A stretch of 64,000 bases of DNA from Blastococcus saxobsidens DD2 (GCF_000284015.1 NC_016943.1:785541-849540), one strand, 5' to 3'; counted from the stretch's first letter, positions 24,592 through 32,970 are shown. Numbers and translations are program-made. Notes: generated by a model from the sequence alone, not told the origin.

Positions 24592-25583
24592 GCGGAGTCC
24601 TTCGCGGCGTGCGGAGCGTGCGGGGTGGGGACGATCGAGGCGGCCAGTCGGCGCCGGTGGTTGCTGGCGATCGCGTAGGCGAACGTCACGTCGTTGGTCG
24701 TGACCTCCAGCGGGCTGTCTCGGGCGTGCCGGAGCAGCAGGACGTCGTCGACGGCGAGGGAGAGCAGGTCGGAGGAGGAGACGGTGAGCGGCGCGAAGCG
24801 GACGCTCACGTCGACCGGCACCAGGTTCAGCCGTTCGATCAGCGCTTCACGGGCACGCTGACGCTTGAGCCGTGCGGACTCCGACAGCTGGGGGGAGGCC
24901 GCGTTGTTCAGGGCCTGGGCGAAGGAGGAGAACGGCAGCACGACCGTCGCCTCGCCCTCCCGGCTGCCGACGGCCATCGCGAAGCTGGCCACCATGACGG
25001 TGTCCGAGCCGGCGGCGGCCTGGGCGAGCTGGGGGTTGTACTCCCGCCCGATGAGCACCGGCTGGATCTCGGTCACCGAGGACAGCGAGGTGGCGAACTC
25101 GCCGAGCAGCCGCTCCAGCAGGTGGTTGGTGATGGTGGTCTCCATCGCCGTCATCGGCCGGTTCGGCTGGTTCGCGACGCCCGAGCCGCCCAGCATGTGG
25201 TCGACCATCGCCATCGCGATGTCGAGCGGGAAGGCGAGCAGCCCCTTGCCGACGAGCGGCTCCATGGAGAACGTCGAGATGAACGAGGGGTTCGGCAGCG
25301 TCCCGATGTAGTCGTCGTAGGAGAACTGCTCGATGCCGTCCAGTTCCAGCCGGGCGCCGGCGCGCAGGAACGTCGTGAGGATGGTCGTCGCCTGACGGGC
25401 GAACGCCTCCTGGGCGATCTGCATGACCCGGACGTGCTCGCGGGAGAGCTTCGTCGGGCGGCGGAAGTCGTAGGTCCGTGGCTCTCCGCGCCGACTGCGG
25501 AGGCTGTGGCCGGCGGGGGCGGGAGGAGCGGCGGCCGGGGCCGGCGCGGCGGCCGGGGCCGGTCCGGTCTCGGGGGTGGTCAC
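24588..25583 (-). CDS. fliM: Flagellar motor switch protein FliM, lacking the usual CheY-binding N-terminus
   Basis: The 331-residue protein has the FliM core: YDFRRPTKLSREHVRVMQIAQEAFARQ, DIAMAMVDHMLGGSG, and a C-terminal SpoA domain ending in VTTNDVTFAYAIASNHRRRLA. FliM links FliG to FliN in the C ring and normally binds CheY-P through an N-terminal LSQxEIDALL peptide. Here that peptide is missing; the first 30 residues are Ala/Pro-rich. The GTG start at 25583 follows a FliA-type -10 box by only 8 bases, so the mRNA may be leaderless. Confidence 0.93.
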   Translation of the reverse strand: MTTPETGPAPAAAPAPAAAPPAPAGHSLRSRRGEPRTYDFRRPTKLSREHVRVMQIAQEAFARQATTILTTFLRAGARLELDGIEQFSYDDYIGTLPNPSFISTFSMEPLVGKGLLAFPLDIAMAMVDHMLGGSGVANQPNRPMTAMETTITNHLLERLLGEFATSLSSVTEIQPVLIGREYNPQLAQAAAGSDTVMVASFAMAVGSREGEATVVLPFSSFAQALNNAASPQLSESARLKRQRAREALIERLNLVPVDVSVRFAPLTVSSSDLLSLAVDDVLLLRHARDSPLEVTTNDVTFAYAIASNHRRRLAASIVPTPHAPHAAKDSA

Positions 25584-25591
25584 GCAACCCC

Positions 25592-25619
25592 TCATCGGCG
25601 GGGAGCGGGGGCACCCTGA
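25592..25619 (-). promoter_or_regulatory. Candidate FliA-type promoter of the fliM operon
   Basis: On the minus strand TCAG (25619-25616), a 16-base spacer and GCCGATGA (25599-25592) match the FliA/WhiG pattern seen elsewhere in this locus. It lies just downstream of the terminator-like hairpin after fliL. The predicted start point falls 0-2 bases before the fliM GTG. Confidence 0.6.
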
Positions 25620-25693
25620 CCGGTGCCCGCGATGCCGCCGGCCGGGTGGGAAGCGTGGGGCCGGTGGAGCCGGGTGGTGCGGATGTGACGCAG

Positions 25694-25725
25694 CGGGGCA
25701 CCCTCCGTGCTCGGAGGGTGCCCCG
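25694..25725 (-). terminator. Terminator-like hairpin after fliL
   Basis: A perfect GC-rich stem, CGGGGCACCCTCC(G)/(C)GGAGGGTGCCCCG, lies 19 bases beyond the fliL stop. No U-tract follows, as is usual in high-GC actinobacteria. It separates the flbD-motAB-fliL unit from the fliM operon. Confidence 0.65.
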
Positions 25726-25743
25726 CCGTGGTCCCTGCGGTCG

Positions 25744-26229
25744 CTACTGCGTGACGTACTCGGTGTAGTAGATGCCCATGACGGTCGTGACGCCGTCGTG
25801 GTCGGTGTAGGCCTCGATGATCTTCTGCTCGAGCGCCTCCTTGAGCGCTTCCCGGGCACCGACGACGTCGGCCGGCTGGGCCTGGGAGAAGGTCGAGATG
25901 ATCAGGTCGGTGGCCTTGGAGCCGTCCGGCCCGCCGCCTCCGTGACCGCCGCCGGCGGCACCCTCCTCGGTGAGCTCGAGGGCGACGCCGATCTTCAGGT
26001 AGCCGCCGCCCGCCAGGTTGACCGCCACCGGGCTGAGCGGGACGAATGTGTCGCTGGACACTAGCTCGGCCTCGGCCTCGGCCTTCCCGGCGCCGGCGAA
26101 CAGGAAGAAGTAGGCGGCGCCGGCTCCGGCCAGCAGAGCGACGGCCATCAGCATGACGAGCTTCTTCGTCCCGCCCTTGCCGTCGGTCTCCTCGCCGTCG
26201 GCGGGGGCGTTCTTGTCCTTCTTGCTCAT
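25744..26229 (-). CDS. fliL: Flagellar basal body-associated protein FliL
   Basis: The 161-residue protein has one membrane helix after a charged N-terminus (residues about 23-43: KKLVMLMAVALLAGAGAAYFF). Its periplasmic domain ends with the FliL pattern LKEALEQKIIEAY...GVTTVMGIYYTEYVTQ. A Gly/His-rich insertion (GGGHGGGGPDG) sits in the middle. FliL surrounds and stabilises the MotAB stator. The ATG overlaps the motB stop (ATGA), fitting its stator role. Confidence 0.9.
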   Translation of the reverse strand: MSKKDKNAPADGEETDGKGGTKKLVMLMAVALLAGAGAAYFFLFAGAGKAEAEAELVSSDTFVPLSPVAVNLAGGGYLKIGVALELTEEGAAGGGHGGGGPDGSKATDLIISTFSQAQPADVVGAREALKEALEQKIIEAYTDHDGVTTVMGIYYTEYVTQ

Positions 26230-27125
26230 TCGGTCACTCCCTGGTGGGCGGCGTCGATCCCCGGCAGCAGCGCGTTGGCCTCTGCCGAGGCGGTGGACAG
26301 GACGACGATGTCGACCCGGCGGTTCACCGAGATCGCATCGGGGTCGGACTCGGGCACCAGCGGCCGGGTCGACGAGTGGCCGTTGGCCGACATGCGGGGC
26401 TGCGGGACGCCCCGGCCGCCCAGATGACGGACGACGGTCGTGGCGCGGTAGGCCGAGAGCTCCCAGTTCGACGGCCACATCCCGCCGGGGGTCACCGGCA
26501 GGTGGTTGGCGTGCCCCTCGATGCCCAGCTGGTTGGGCAGCCCGGTCAACGTGGGGGCGATGGCGTCGAGGATGGCGGCGCCCTCGGGCCGGAGGACGGC
26601 GCGTTCGGCGTCGAAGAGCACCTGGTCGGCCACGATGTGCACGACCAGCCCGCGCTCGTCGATCTCGTAGCGCGCCGCGCCGGCGTGGCCGGCGGCCGCC
26701 AGGGCCTCCTGGATCGCCTCCCGGGCAGCCGCCAGGTCGTCGTAGGCCTGCCGCGCCTCGGCGGCGATGCGCTCGGCGCGTTCGATCGCGGCCTGGGCCG
26801 CAGCCTGCTCGACCTGCGCCTGCTGGACGCTGGGGTCCGGCGGGATCGCCGACGCGATGTCGATGACCCCGGGCAGCCCGTCGAGCACCGAGCCCTCGGG
26901 GGTTGCCGCCGGCGTCACCGAGATCGGCCCGCCGAAGCTCGCGGCCAGCCCCTTGGCCAGGGCCGCGAACTTGTCCTTGTCGACCTGGCTCATCGCGAAG
27001 AGCACCACGAACAGCACGAACAGCAGCGTCATCATGTCCGCGTAGGACACCATCCACCGCTCATGGTTCTCGTGCTCCTCCTCCTCGTGCTTCTTCGCCT
27101 TGCGGCGGCCGTGCCCGGTGCTCAC
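26226..27125 (-). CDS. motB: Flagellar stator protein MotB
   Basis: The 299-residue protein has a charged cytoplasmic N-terminus, one transmembrane helix with the proton-binding Asp30 in WMVSYADMMTLLFVLF, a plug/linker region, and a C-terminal OmpA-like peptidoglycan-binding domain (about residues 150-285; GIEGHANHLPV and SVNRRVDIVV). It anchors the stator to the wall and conducts ions with MotA. The Asp and surrounding residues suit a proton motor, but ion choice is not certain. GTG start. Confidence 0.95.
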   Translation of the reverse strand: MSTGHGRRKAKKHEEEEHENHERWMVSYADMMTLLFVLFVVLFAMSQVDKDKFAALAKGLAASFGGPISVTPAATPEGSVLDGLPGVIDIASAIPPDPSVQQAQVEQAAAQAAIERAERIAAEARQAYDDLAAAREAIQEALAAAGHAGAARYEIDERGLVVHIVADQVLFDAERAVLRPEGAAILDAIAPTLTGLPNQLGIEGHANHLPVTPGGMWPSNWELSAYRATTVVRHLGGRGVPQPRMSANGHSSTRPLVPESDPDAISVNRRVDIVVLSTASAEANALLPGIDAAHQGVTE

Positions 27126-27153
27126 GGCGCACCCCCGGCGGCCGTGGGCGTGG

Positions 27154-27924
27154 TCACGCCGCCTCCTTGGCGATGGAGCCCGGAGGCACCAGGGAGGTCA
27201 GCTTGAGCCGGACGGCGCGCGGGCTGGTGCCGGCCTGGATCTCGGTGATGCCCTCGACGAGCAGCTCCATCTGGGCGGCCTGCAGCTCGCTGACCCGCAG
27301 GATCTTGGCTCCCATGGGGAGGAACCAGAAGTTCGCGGCCATGACGCCCCACAGGGTGGCGACGAACGCCGCGGCGATCATCGGGCCCAGCGCCTCGGGG
27401 TTGCTCAGGTTCCCCATGACGTTCATCAGGCCGACGATGCAGCCGACGATGCCGATGGTCGGGGCGTAGCCGCCCATCGTGTTCATGAACTTGGCGGCGA
27501 CCTTGTCCTCCGACTTCTTGGCCGCGATCTCGCTCTCCAGGACCGCGCGCAGCTCCTCGGGGTCGGTGCCGTCGATGCCCATCTGCAGGCCGCGCCGCAG
27601 GAACGGGTCCTCGATCGCCTTGACCTGCGCCTCCAGCGCGAGCAGGCCCTCCTTGCGGGCCTTCTCCGCGAGGGAGACCAGGGTCCGGATCTGGTCGGTC
27701 GGCGGCGGCACCTTGGCCGGCATCACCGCCATCGTGAACCAGCCGGGCATCTTCTTGAGGTCGTCCATGGTCTGCCCGGACATGGCCGCACCGAAGGTGG
27801 CGACGATGACCAGGATGATCGCCGGGAGGAAGAGCAGGGACGTCGGGTCGGCGCCCTCCATGACCATGAAGATCAGGAGGGCGACCATCGAGAGGATGAA
27901 CCCCATGAGAGTGGCTGGATCCAC
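27154..27924 (-). CDS. motA: Flagellar stator protein MotA
   Basis: The 256-residue protein has four helices. The two C-terminal ones carry the MotA signatures YAPTIGIVGCIVGLMNVM and FVATLWGVMAANFWFLP, which contain the conserved prolines. The cytoplasmic loop between helices 2 and 3 that contacts FliG contains FLRRGLQMGIDGTDPEELR. GTG start, 3 bases after the flbD stop. It forms the ion-driven torque unit with MotB. Confidence 0.95.
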   Translation of the reverse strand: MDPATLMGFILSMVALLIFMVMEGADPTSLLFLPAIILVIVATFGAAMSGQTMDDLKKMPGWFTMAVMPAKVPPPTDQIRTLVSLAEKARKEGLLALEAQVKAIEDPFLRRGLQMGIDGTDPEELRAVLESEIAAKKSEDKVAAKFMNTMGGYAPTIGIVGCIVGLMNVMGNLSNPEALGPMIAAAFVATLWGVMAANFWFLPMGAKILRVSELQAAQMELLVEGITEIQAGTSPRAVRLKLTSLVPPGSIAKEAA

Positions 27925-27927
27925 GGG

Positions 27928-28209
27928 TCAGCGCTCCTCTCGGACCGGGAAGGGCACGACCGAGGAGTCGCGGGACGGCTTCTCGGGCGCGAACGAGCGG
28001 TAGGTGCCTCGGTCCATCTCGTAGGAGATGGCGAGGATGCCGGCGCGGTACTCGCGGATCTCCTGGAGGACCTCGTCCACGCTCTCCCGCACGACGTACT
28101 TGGTGCCGTCCACCAGGAAGGCCACCGTGTCCGGGTGGCCCTCGACCTTCTCGATCAGGTCGGGGTTGAGTGCGAACTGGTCGCCGTTCAGGCGCGTCAC
28201 TCGGATCAC
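27928..28209 (-). CDS. flbD: FlbD family flagellar protein
   Basis: The 93-residue protein matches the small FlbD family: IRVTRLNGDQFALNPDLIEKVEGHPDTVAFLVDG, followed by KYVVRESVDEVLQEI. In Gram-positive flagellar operons this gene usually precedes motA, as here. The molecular role is not well defined. Start is GTG with AAGAGGA upstream. It is the first gene of a unit driven by a good FliA-type promoter. Confidence 0.9.
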   Translation of the reverse strand: MIRVTRLNGDQFALNPDLIEKVEGHPDTVAFLVDGTKYVVRESVDEVLQEIREYRAGILAISYEMDRGTYRSFAPEKPSRDSSVVPFPVREER

Positions 28210-28263
28210 GGGTCGGTCCTCTTGCTCGGTGGGGCCCGGGAACGGGCGGGAACGGCCCTGTTC

Positions 28264-28291
28264 TCATCGGCCCGGGAAGGAACTTCCTTGA
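28264..28291 (-). promoter_or_regulatory. Candidate FliA-type promoter of flbD-motAB-fliL
   Basis: On the minus strand TCAA (28291-28288), 16 bases, then GCCGATGA (28271-28264): the best match in this window to the TAAA-N15/16-GCCGATAA pattern. A palindrome AAGGAA-C-TTCCTT (28277-28289) overlaps the spacer and -35 and could be an operator. The predicted leader to the flbD GTG is about 50 bases. Confidence 0.65.
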
Positions 28292-28332
28292 GCCGAAAAG
28301 CCCTGGCCGGAGGGCTGCGCAGGCCAGGTGAC

Positions 28333-28370
28333 GGACGGCCCGGTCACCTCCAGGGGTGACCGGGCCGTCC
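28333..28370 (-). terminator. Strong hairpin, second terminator after flgE
   Basis: GGACGGCCCGGTCACC and GGTGACCGGGCCGTCC form a 16-base perfect stem with a 6-base loop. With the hairpin at 28388-28417 it makes a tandem terminator ahead of the flbD promoter. Confidence 0.7.
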
Positions 28371-28387
28371 GGTGGCCTTCCTCCGGG

Positions 28388-28417
28388 GGCCCACCACGCG
28401 TTCGCGAGTGGTGGGCC
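28388..28417 (-). terminator. Strong hairpin directly after flgE
   Basis: GGCCCACCAC and GTGGTGGGCC form a perfect 10-base stem around a 10-base loop, starting 17 bases past the flgE stop. It is the first of two hairpins in tandem. Confidence 0.65.
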
Positions 28418-28433
28418 GGACGGAGGTCCGCTA

Positions 28434-29675
28434 TCAGCGCTTGAGGTTGACCAGGTCCTGGAGGATCTCGTCGGAGGCGGTGATCACGCGGCTGTTGGCC
28501 TGGAAACCGCGCTGGGCGACGATCAGGCTGGTGAACTCCTCGGAGAGGTCGACGTTGGACATCTCCAGCGCGCCGGAGGTGAGGACGCCCCGGCCGCCCG
28601 CGCCGGCGATGCCGATCATCGCCACACCCGAGTTGTCGCCCACCCGGAACGAGGAGTTGCCGGCCTTCTCCAGACCGCTGGGGTTGTTGAACGCTGCCAT
28701 GGCGAGCTGCCCCAGCGGCTGGCGCAGCCCGTTGGAGTAGACGCCCATGATCGTGCCGTCGTTGGAGAGCTGGAAGGACTGCAGGGAGCCCAGCGCATAG
28801 CCGTCCTGCTCGGGGGCGGTCACCTCGCTGGAACCGGCGAACTGGCTGATCGAGCCGAGCTCGACGGCCACCGGACCCGGCCAGCCCACGTCGGCGGGGT
28901 CGAACGCGATACCGCCGACCGGCGTCAGCATGGTGCCCGCGGTGTCGAAGGTGACGTTCCCGTCGAACGGCGTGCCGTCGGCGTTGGTCAGCGTCAGCGG
29001 GGGGCCGCCGCCGTTCTGGACGGTCAGGTTCCAGGTGTCCGTGGCGGTCTTGGTGATCGTGTAGGTGACCCGCTGCTCGACGCCCTGGGCGTCGTACATC
29101 GTGGTCGGGATCTGCACGGACGTGGGGACCGGCGCGGCTGCGTCGAGGTTGCCCTCGAGCAGGCCGGAGGCGGTCGCCGACGGGTTCACGATCTGGCCGT
29201 AGGGCACGGTGAGGTCGCCGATGGGCCCGTTGGCGTTGATGACGCCGTCGGCGTCGGCCACCCAGCCCTGCAGGACGCCACCGTCGGGCGTCACCAGCCG
29301 GCCGCTGGCGTCGAAGTCGAACGAGCCGGCCCGCGTGAACAGCTGCTCACCCGCGGCGCCGGTGGTGACGAAGAAGCCGTCGCCCTCGATCATGAAGTCG
29401 GTCGAGCGGCCGGTCGACTGCGTCGCCCCGTTCGTCCAGTTGGTGGTGATGGCCGCGAGCTTGACGCCGAGGCCGATCTGGGCGGGGTTCGTCCCGCCGC
29501 GCTCGGCGGCCGGGGCGCCGCCGGCGCGCACGACCTGGGACAGCGTGTCCTGGAAGACGGTGGAGCTGCTCTTGAAGCCGACCGTGTTGACGTTGGCGAT
29601 GTTGTTGCCGGTGACGTCCATCTTGGTCTGGTGGGCACGCAGACCGGAGATGGCGGAGAACATGGAGCGGAGCAT
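28434..29675 (-). CDS. flgE: Flagellar hook protein FlgE
   Basis: The 413-residue protein starts with the rod-hook N-terminal motif SMFSAISGLRAHQTKMDVTGNNIANVNTVGFKSS, contains the FlgE central DFMIEGDGFFV block, and ends with EEFTSLIVAQRGFQANSRVITASDEILQDLVNLKR, the C-terminal helix motif. It polymerises into the hook. The length is typical of Gram-positive FlgE. It follows flgD by 41 bases and is closed by a double hairpin. Confidence 0.95.
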   Translation of the reverse strand: MLRSMFSAISGLRAHQTKMDVTGNNIANVNTVGFKSSSTVFQDTLSQVVRAGGAPAAERGGTNPAQIGLGVKLAAITTNWTNGATQSTGRSTDFMIEGDGFFVTTGAAGEQLFTRAGSFDFDASGRLVTPDGGVLQGWVADADGVINANGPIGDLTVPYGQIVNPSATASGLLEGNLDAAAPVPTSVQIPTTMYDAQGVEQRVTYTITKTATDTWNLTVQNGGGPPLTLTNADGTPFDGNVTFDTAGTMLTPVGGIAFDPADVGWPGPVAVELGSISQFAGSSEVTAPEQDGYALGSLQSFQLSNDGTIMGVYSNGLRQPLGQLAMAAFNNPSGLEKAGNSSFRVGDNSGVAMIGIAGAGGRGVLTSGALEMSNVDLSEEFTSLIVAQRGFQANSRVITASDEILQDLVNLKR

Positions 29676-29716
29676 CGGGGGTCTCCTCCGGGTGGAGTGG
29701 GGAAGGGGGCGGCGGG

Positions 29717-30160
29717 TCAGCGGGTGGTGGGGCTGGCCGGGCGGATGCCGACGTCGGTGATCCGGCCCAGCGGCACGGCGACGCCGCCGATGGTCGCCAC
29801 CGCCTCGGACGTGTCCGTCCCCAGGCGGACCGAGCTGACGACGCCGGTCGTCGCGGCGCCGCGCTCGTCGGTGTAGGTGACGGTCTGGCCGACCATGGCG
29901 CCGGCGCTGCTCGAGCGCTGCAGCGCGAGCATCGAGGCGTTCTGCTTGGCGATCTCCTCGAGCTTCTCCACCTGGCTGAAGGTCGCCGTCTGCGCCATCA
30001 GCTGGTTCGTGTCGGCCGGGTTGCCTGGATCCTGGTACTTCATCTGCGCCACCAGGAGCTTGAGGAAGGTGTCCTTCCCCATCTGGTCGCCGCGGTCCAC
30101 GGCGGTCATGGCCGAGTACGTGGGCCCGCTCGGGACGGTGCCGCTCACTGCGTCCGGCAT
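29717..30160 (-). CDS. flgD: Hook-capping protein FlgD
   Basis: The 147-residue protein matches the conserved half of FlgD: KDTFLKLLVAQMKYQDPGNPADTNQLMAQTATFSQVEKLE, then MVGQTVTYTDERGA and a short beta domain. FlgD caps the growing hook. It lacks the large Ig-like C-terminal domains of enterobacterial FlgD, as is common in Gram-positive bacteria. It lies between fliK and flgE. Confidence 0.93.
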   Translation of the reverse strand: MPDAVSGTVPSGPTYSAMTAVDRGDQMGKDTFLKLLVAQMKYQDPGNPADTNQLMAQTATFSQVEKLEEIAKQNASMLALQRSSSAGAMVGQTVTYTDERGAATTGVVSSVRLGTDTSEAVATIGGVAVPLGRITDVGIRPASPTTR

Positions 30161-30178
30161 CGGTCGTCGGCCTCCAAT

Positions 30179-31546
30179 TCAGACGCGCACGTCCACGCCG
30201 GACGACGTGGATCGGGTGGTGGGCTGGGGTCGCCCTTCTCCGCTATCGGCAGGACGACCCCATGACCGTGACCGTTCACCGGGCTGGTTCTGCTGGGAAC
30301 CGCGCTCACCGGCGCCCTGCTGGGCCTGCTGCTCGGCGGCGTGCTTGGCCAGCCACGACCCACCGGAGTCCGCGTCCACCTCGACGCGCGAGGGGCTGAG
30401 CCCGGCGGCCTCCAGGTCGCGGCGGAGTTCGGGCAGGGCATCGAGGAGGGCCGCCCGGCCCAGCTCGTGGGCGCCCCGCAGGTGCAGGTCGAGGCTGCCC
30501 TGGTTGACGGTCACCTGGACCTCGACCGGACCGAGGTTCTCCGGAGTGAGGACGAGGGTCATGGTGTGCGAGCCGTTGCCGGCGCTGCTGAGCACGGCCA
30601 CCTGGCGGGCGACCTGGCCGGAGACCGGCTGCGTCGCGTCCGTACCGGTCGCGGCACCGGTGCCGCCGACCGCGGTGGAAGCCGTCACCGGGCCGGTGGC
30701 GGGCGCCGGGAAGCCGGTGATCGGGGGAACGGCGGTGTCGGGCTCGCCGGCGGCAGGAGCAGCGGCCGCGGTGGCCGCCGGCTCCTCGTCCGGCCGGCCG
30801 TCGCTCCCGGAGGCGCCGGTGCCGCCGGCGGACGGGGCGGGCACGGCGACCACCGGCACGGGCGCCGCGGTGCCGCCCGCCGGATCGGCAGCGGGGGCCG
30901 CGGCCGGCTGGGTGGCTCCGGCGCCCGGGACTCCCGAGGTGGGGCCGGCCGCCGCCACGGTGACCACGGTGAGCTGGGTGGCGGCATGCGACGTCGCAGC
31001 GGCAGGGGTGCCGGTGGCGGGCGTGCCGGCGGGGACCGGAGCCGTGGCGGCATCGACGGACGCCCCGGGCACGGCGGTGGCGGGGACGGCCCCGGCGCCA
31101 GGCGCCGGAACTGCCGTGGTGGCGGCCGGGGCGGCAGGGGCGACCGCGGCCTCGCCCGTCGGAACCGTCCCGAGGGCCACGGCCCCCAGGGCGGGAACAC
31201 CGGACACGGAGGTACCGGAGACGGGGACGCCGGTCACCTCGGCCGACGGCGCGGCAGCGCCGCCGGCGAGCGTCATGGCCCACAGCGCCGCCGCCACGCC
31301 CGCCGCCGCGGCGTCGGCGGCCGGTACGGGAATGCTCTCCTCGGCCTCGCCGCCGGTGGCGGAGTCGCCGGGCGCCTGCTGGCTGCCACCGCCGCAGGTG
31401 GCGTCGCGGAGCGGGGCGCGGCCGCCGGCCAGTGCGCCGTCCAGCGCCGAGGCGAACGGCGCGGCGCTGTCGGTCGACCCGCCGCCGGAGGACGGGCCGG
31501 GGGCGGCCCGTGCAGCTGGGGCGGCGACGGTCACGGGAGCTGTCAT
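30179..31546 (-). CDS. fliK: Flagellar hook-length control protein FliK
   Basis: The 455 residues consist of a long Ala/Pro/Gly/Thr-rich ruler region (about residues 1-315) and the Flg_hook domain near the C-terminus with TMTLVLTPENLGPVEVQVTV and LDLHLRGAHELGRAALLDALPELRRDLEAAGL. FliK measures the hook and triggers the FlhB switch. The ATG overlaps the preceding NlpC/transglycosylase stop (ATGA). The N-terminus is poorly conserved in all FliK proteins. Confidence 0.9.
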   Translation of the reverse strand: MTAPVTVAAPAARAAPGPSSGGGSTDSAAPFASALDGALAGGRAPLRDATCGGGSQQAPGDSATGGEAEESIPVPAADAAAAGVAAALWAMTLAGGAAAPSAEVTGVPVSGTSVSGVPALGAVALGTVPTGEAAVAPAAPAATTAVPAPGAGAVPATAVPGASVDAATAPVPAGTPATGTPAAATSHAATQLTVVTVAAAGPTSGVPGAGATQPAAAPAADPAGGTAAPVPVVAVPAPSAGGTGASGSDGRPDEEPAATAAAAPAAGEPDTAVPPITGFPAPATGPVTASTAVGGTGAATGTDATQPVSGQVARQVAVLSSAGNGSHTMTLVLTPENLGPVEVQVTVNQGSLDLHLRGAHELGRAALLDALPELRRDLEAAGLSPSRVEVDADSGGSWLAKHAAEQQAQQGAGERGSQQNQPGERSRSWGRPADSGEGRPQPTTRSTSSGVDVRV

Positions 31547-32499
31547 CGGTAGGCCTCTGCCTTGCTCATCACGGAGCGGACGTAGTTCTGGGTCTCGGGG
31601 TAGGGCGGGATGCCCCCGTGGCGGCTGACCGTGCCGGGTCCGGCGTTGTAGGCCGCCAGTGCCAGGTCGGTGGAGCCGAACTGCCTGGTCAGGCTGCTGA
31701 GGTACTTCGCGGCGCCGTCGATGGCCGAGCCCGGGTCGAGCGGGTTGACGCCCAGACCCTTGGCGGTGGCCGGCATGAACTGCATGAGGCCCTGGGCGCC
31801 GGCCGGGGAGACCGCCGAGGAGTCGAAGCCGGATTCCTGGCTGGCGACCGCGGCGAGCAGCGAGGCGTCGACGCCGTGCCTGCTGGCCGCCCGCGAGAAC
31901 AGGTCGGCGTACGGCACACCGGCGAGCGCACCACCGGCCGCGACCGGCAGGGCCGGAGCGGCCGCCGCCTCCGGGAGGACCCGGCGGATGAGCGCCGGGG
32001 TGCCGACCGGCTGCACCTTCACCGATTCACCGGCCTGCGGGGCGGCGACCATCTGGCCGTTGCCGATGTAGATGCCCACGTGGTCGATGCCGGCCCGGGA
32101 GGAGGAGTGGTCGAAGAAGACCAGGTCGCCGGGGCGGGCGGTGGCCAGGGAGGCGACGGCCGTGCCGGCGGTGGCCTGCTGGGAGGAGGTGCGGGGTAGC
32201 TCGATGCCGAGGTTCCCGTAGACCAGCTTCGTGAAGCCGGAGCAGTCCAGCCCCTTGCTGGGGTCGGTGCCGCCCCAGAGGTAGGGGACGCCGAGGTACT
32301 TCTGCGCCTCGCTCACCACGGCGCTCTCCGACGCGGTGCCACCGGCCGTCGACCAGGTGCTCACCGAGGAGCTCCCCGTCAGACCGGCGGAGCGAGCGAC
32401 CGAGGCCCAGCTCGCCGAGCCGGCAGCGGCGGCGGCCACCGGCTGGAAGCGGGCCTGGATCTCGGTGATCCGGGCCTGGACCGCGCTCAGTCCCTCCAC
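31543..32499 (-). CDS. NlpC/P60 endopeptidase fused to a lytic transglycosylase (flagellar wall hydrolase)
   Basis: The 318-residue protein combines an NlpC/P60 Cys peptidase (about residues 58-170; Cys86 in LDCSGFT, His140 in IDHVGIYIG) with a Slt-type transglycosylase (about 195-318; catalytic Glu222 in QESGFD, then GLMQFMPATAKGLG and LALAAYNAGPGTV). It could cut both peptide stems and glycan strands to let the rod pass, a job done by FlgJ elsewhere. No signal peptide is seen, so export through the flagellar system is possible. GTG at 32499 follows AGGGGG and overlaps fliJ by 13 bases. Confidence 0.85.
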   Translation of the reverse strand: MEGLSAVQARITEIQARFQPVAAAAAGSASWASVARSAGLTGSSSVSTWSTAGGTASESAVVSEAQKYLGVPYLWGGTDPSKGLDCSGFTKLVYGNLGIELPRTSSQQATAGTAVASLATARPGDLVFFDHSSSRAGIDHVGIYIGNGQMVAAPQAGESVKVQPVGTPALIRRVLPEAAAAPALPVAAGGALAGVPYADLFSRAASRHGVDASLLAAVASQESGFDSSAVSPAGAQGLMQFMPATAKGLGVNPLDPGSAIDGAAKYLSSLTRQFGSTDLALAAYNAGPGTVSRHGGIPPYPETQNYVRSVMSKAEAYR

Positions 32500-32939
32500 G
32501 TCGGCCCCCTGAGGCCGGCGACCCGGACGGCCCGGCCGGTCACGAGGTCGTCGGCCGCCCGCTCCTCGGCCACGTCGGCGATGTGCTGCTGGGCCAGACG
32601 GTGCCGCTCGGCGAGCCGCTCGAGGCCCTTGGTGCGCTGGGCGGCCGCGGTCCACTCCGCCCGCACGGCCTCCGCCTGCTCGGCCGACGCGGTCGCCAGC
32701 GCCCGCGCGTCGGCGGCGTCGGTGGCGGCGGTGCGCAGCAGCACCATCGCCGCGACGAAGGAGCCCGCGGGCATGGTGCGCGGGAGCTCGGCGCTGCCGA
32801 GTGCCGTCTCGTGCTCCGTGGCGCGCCGGTCGGCCTCGGCGGCCGCGGTGGCGGCCGCGGCCGCCGAGGCCGCCGCGGTGCGCTCCTCGGTGCGGCGCAG
32901 CTCCAGGACCGGCTGCAGCCGGAAACGAGTCTGCTTCAC
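32487..32939 (-). CDS. fliJ: Flagellar export protein FliJ
   Basis: The 150-residue protein is almost entirely a predicted coiled coil rich in Ala, Glu and Arg. It starts with FRLQPVLELRRTEER, the typical FliJ N-terminus. FliJ is the stalk of the FliI hexamer and recycles chaperones. GTG start. It lies 124 bases after fliI, an unusually wide gap for this operon that holds an inverted repeat. Confidence 0.82.
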   Translation of the reverse strand: MKQTRFRLQPVLELRRTEERTAAASAAAAATAAAEADRRATEHETALGSAELPRTMPAGSFVAAMVLLRTAATDAADARALATASAEQAEAVRAEWTAAAQRTKGLERLAERHRLAQQHIADVAEERAADDLVTGRAVRVAGLRGPTWRD

Positions 32940-32970
32940 CGGGCACCCTCGTGCGCCGTCGCCATCCCCT

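Noticed and set aside
26226-27206. Plus-strand frames opposite motB and motA
   Set aside because: They run antisense to unmistakable MotA and MotB and have the Gly/Arg/Val bias of shadow frames.
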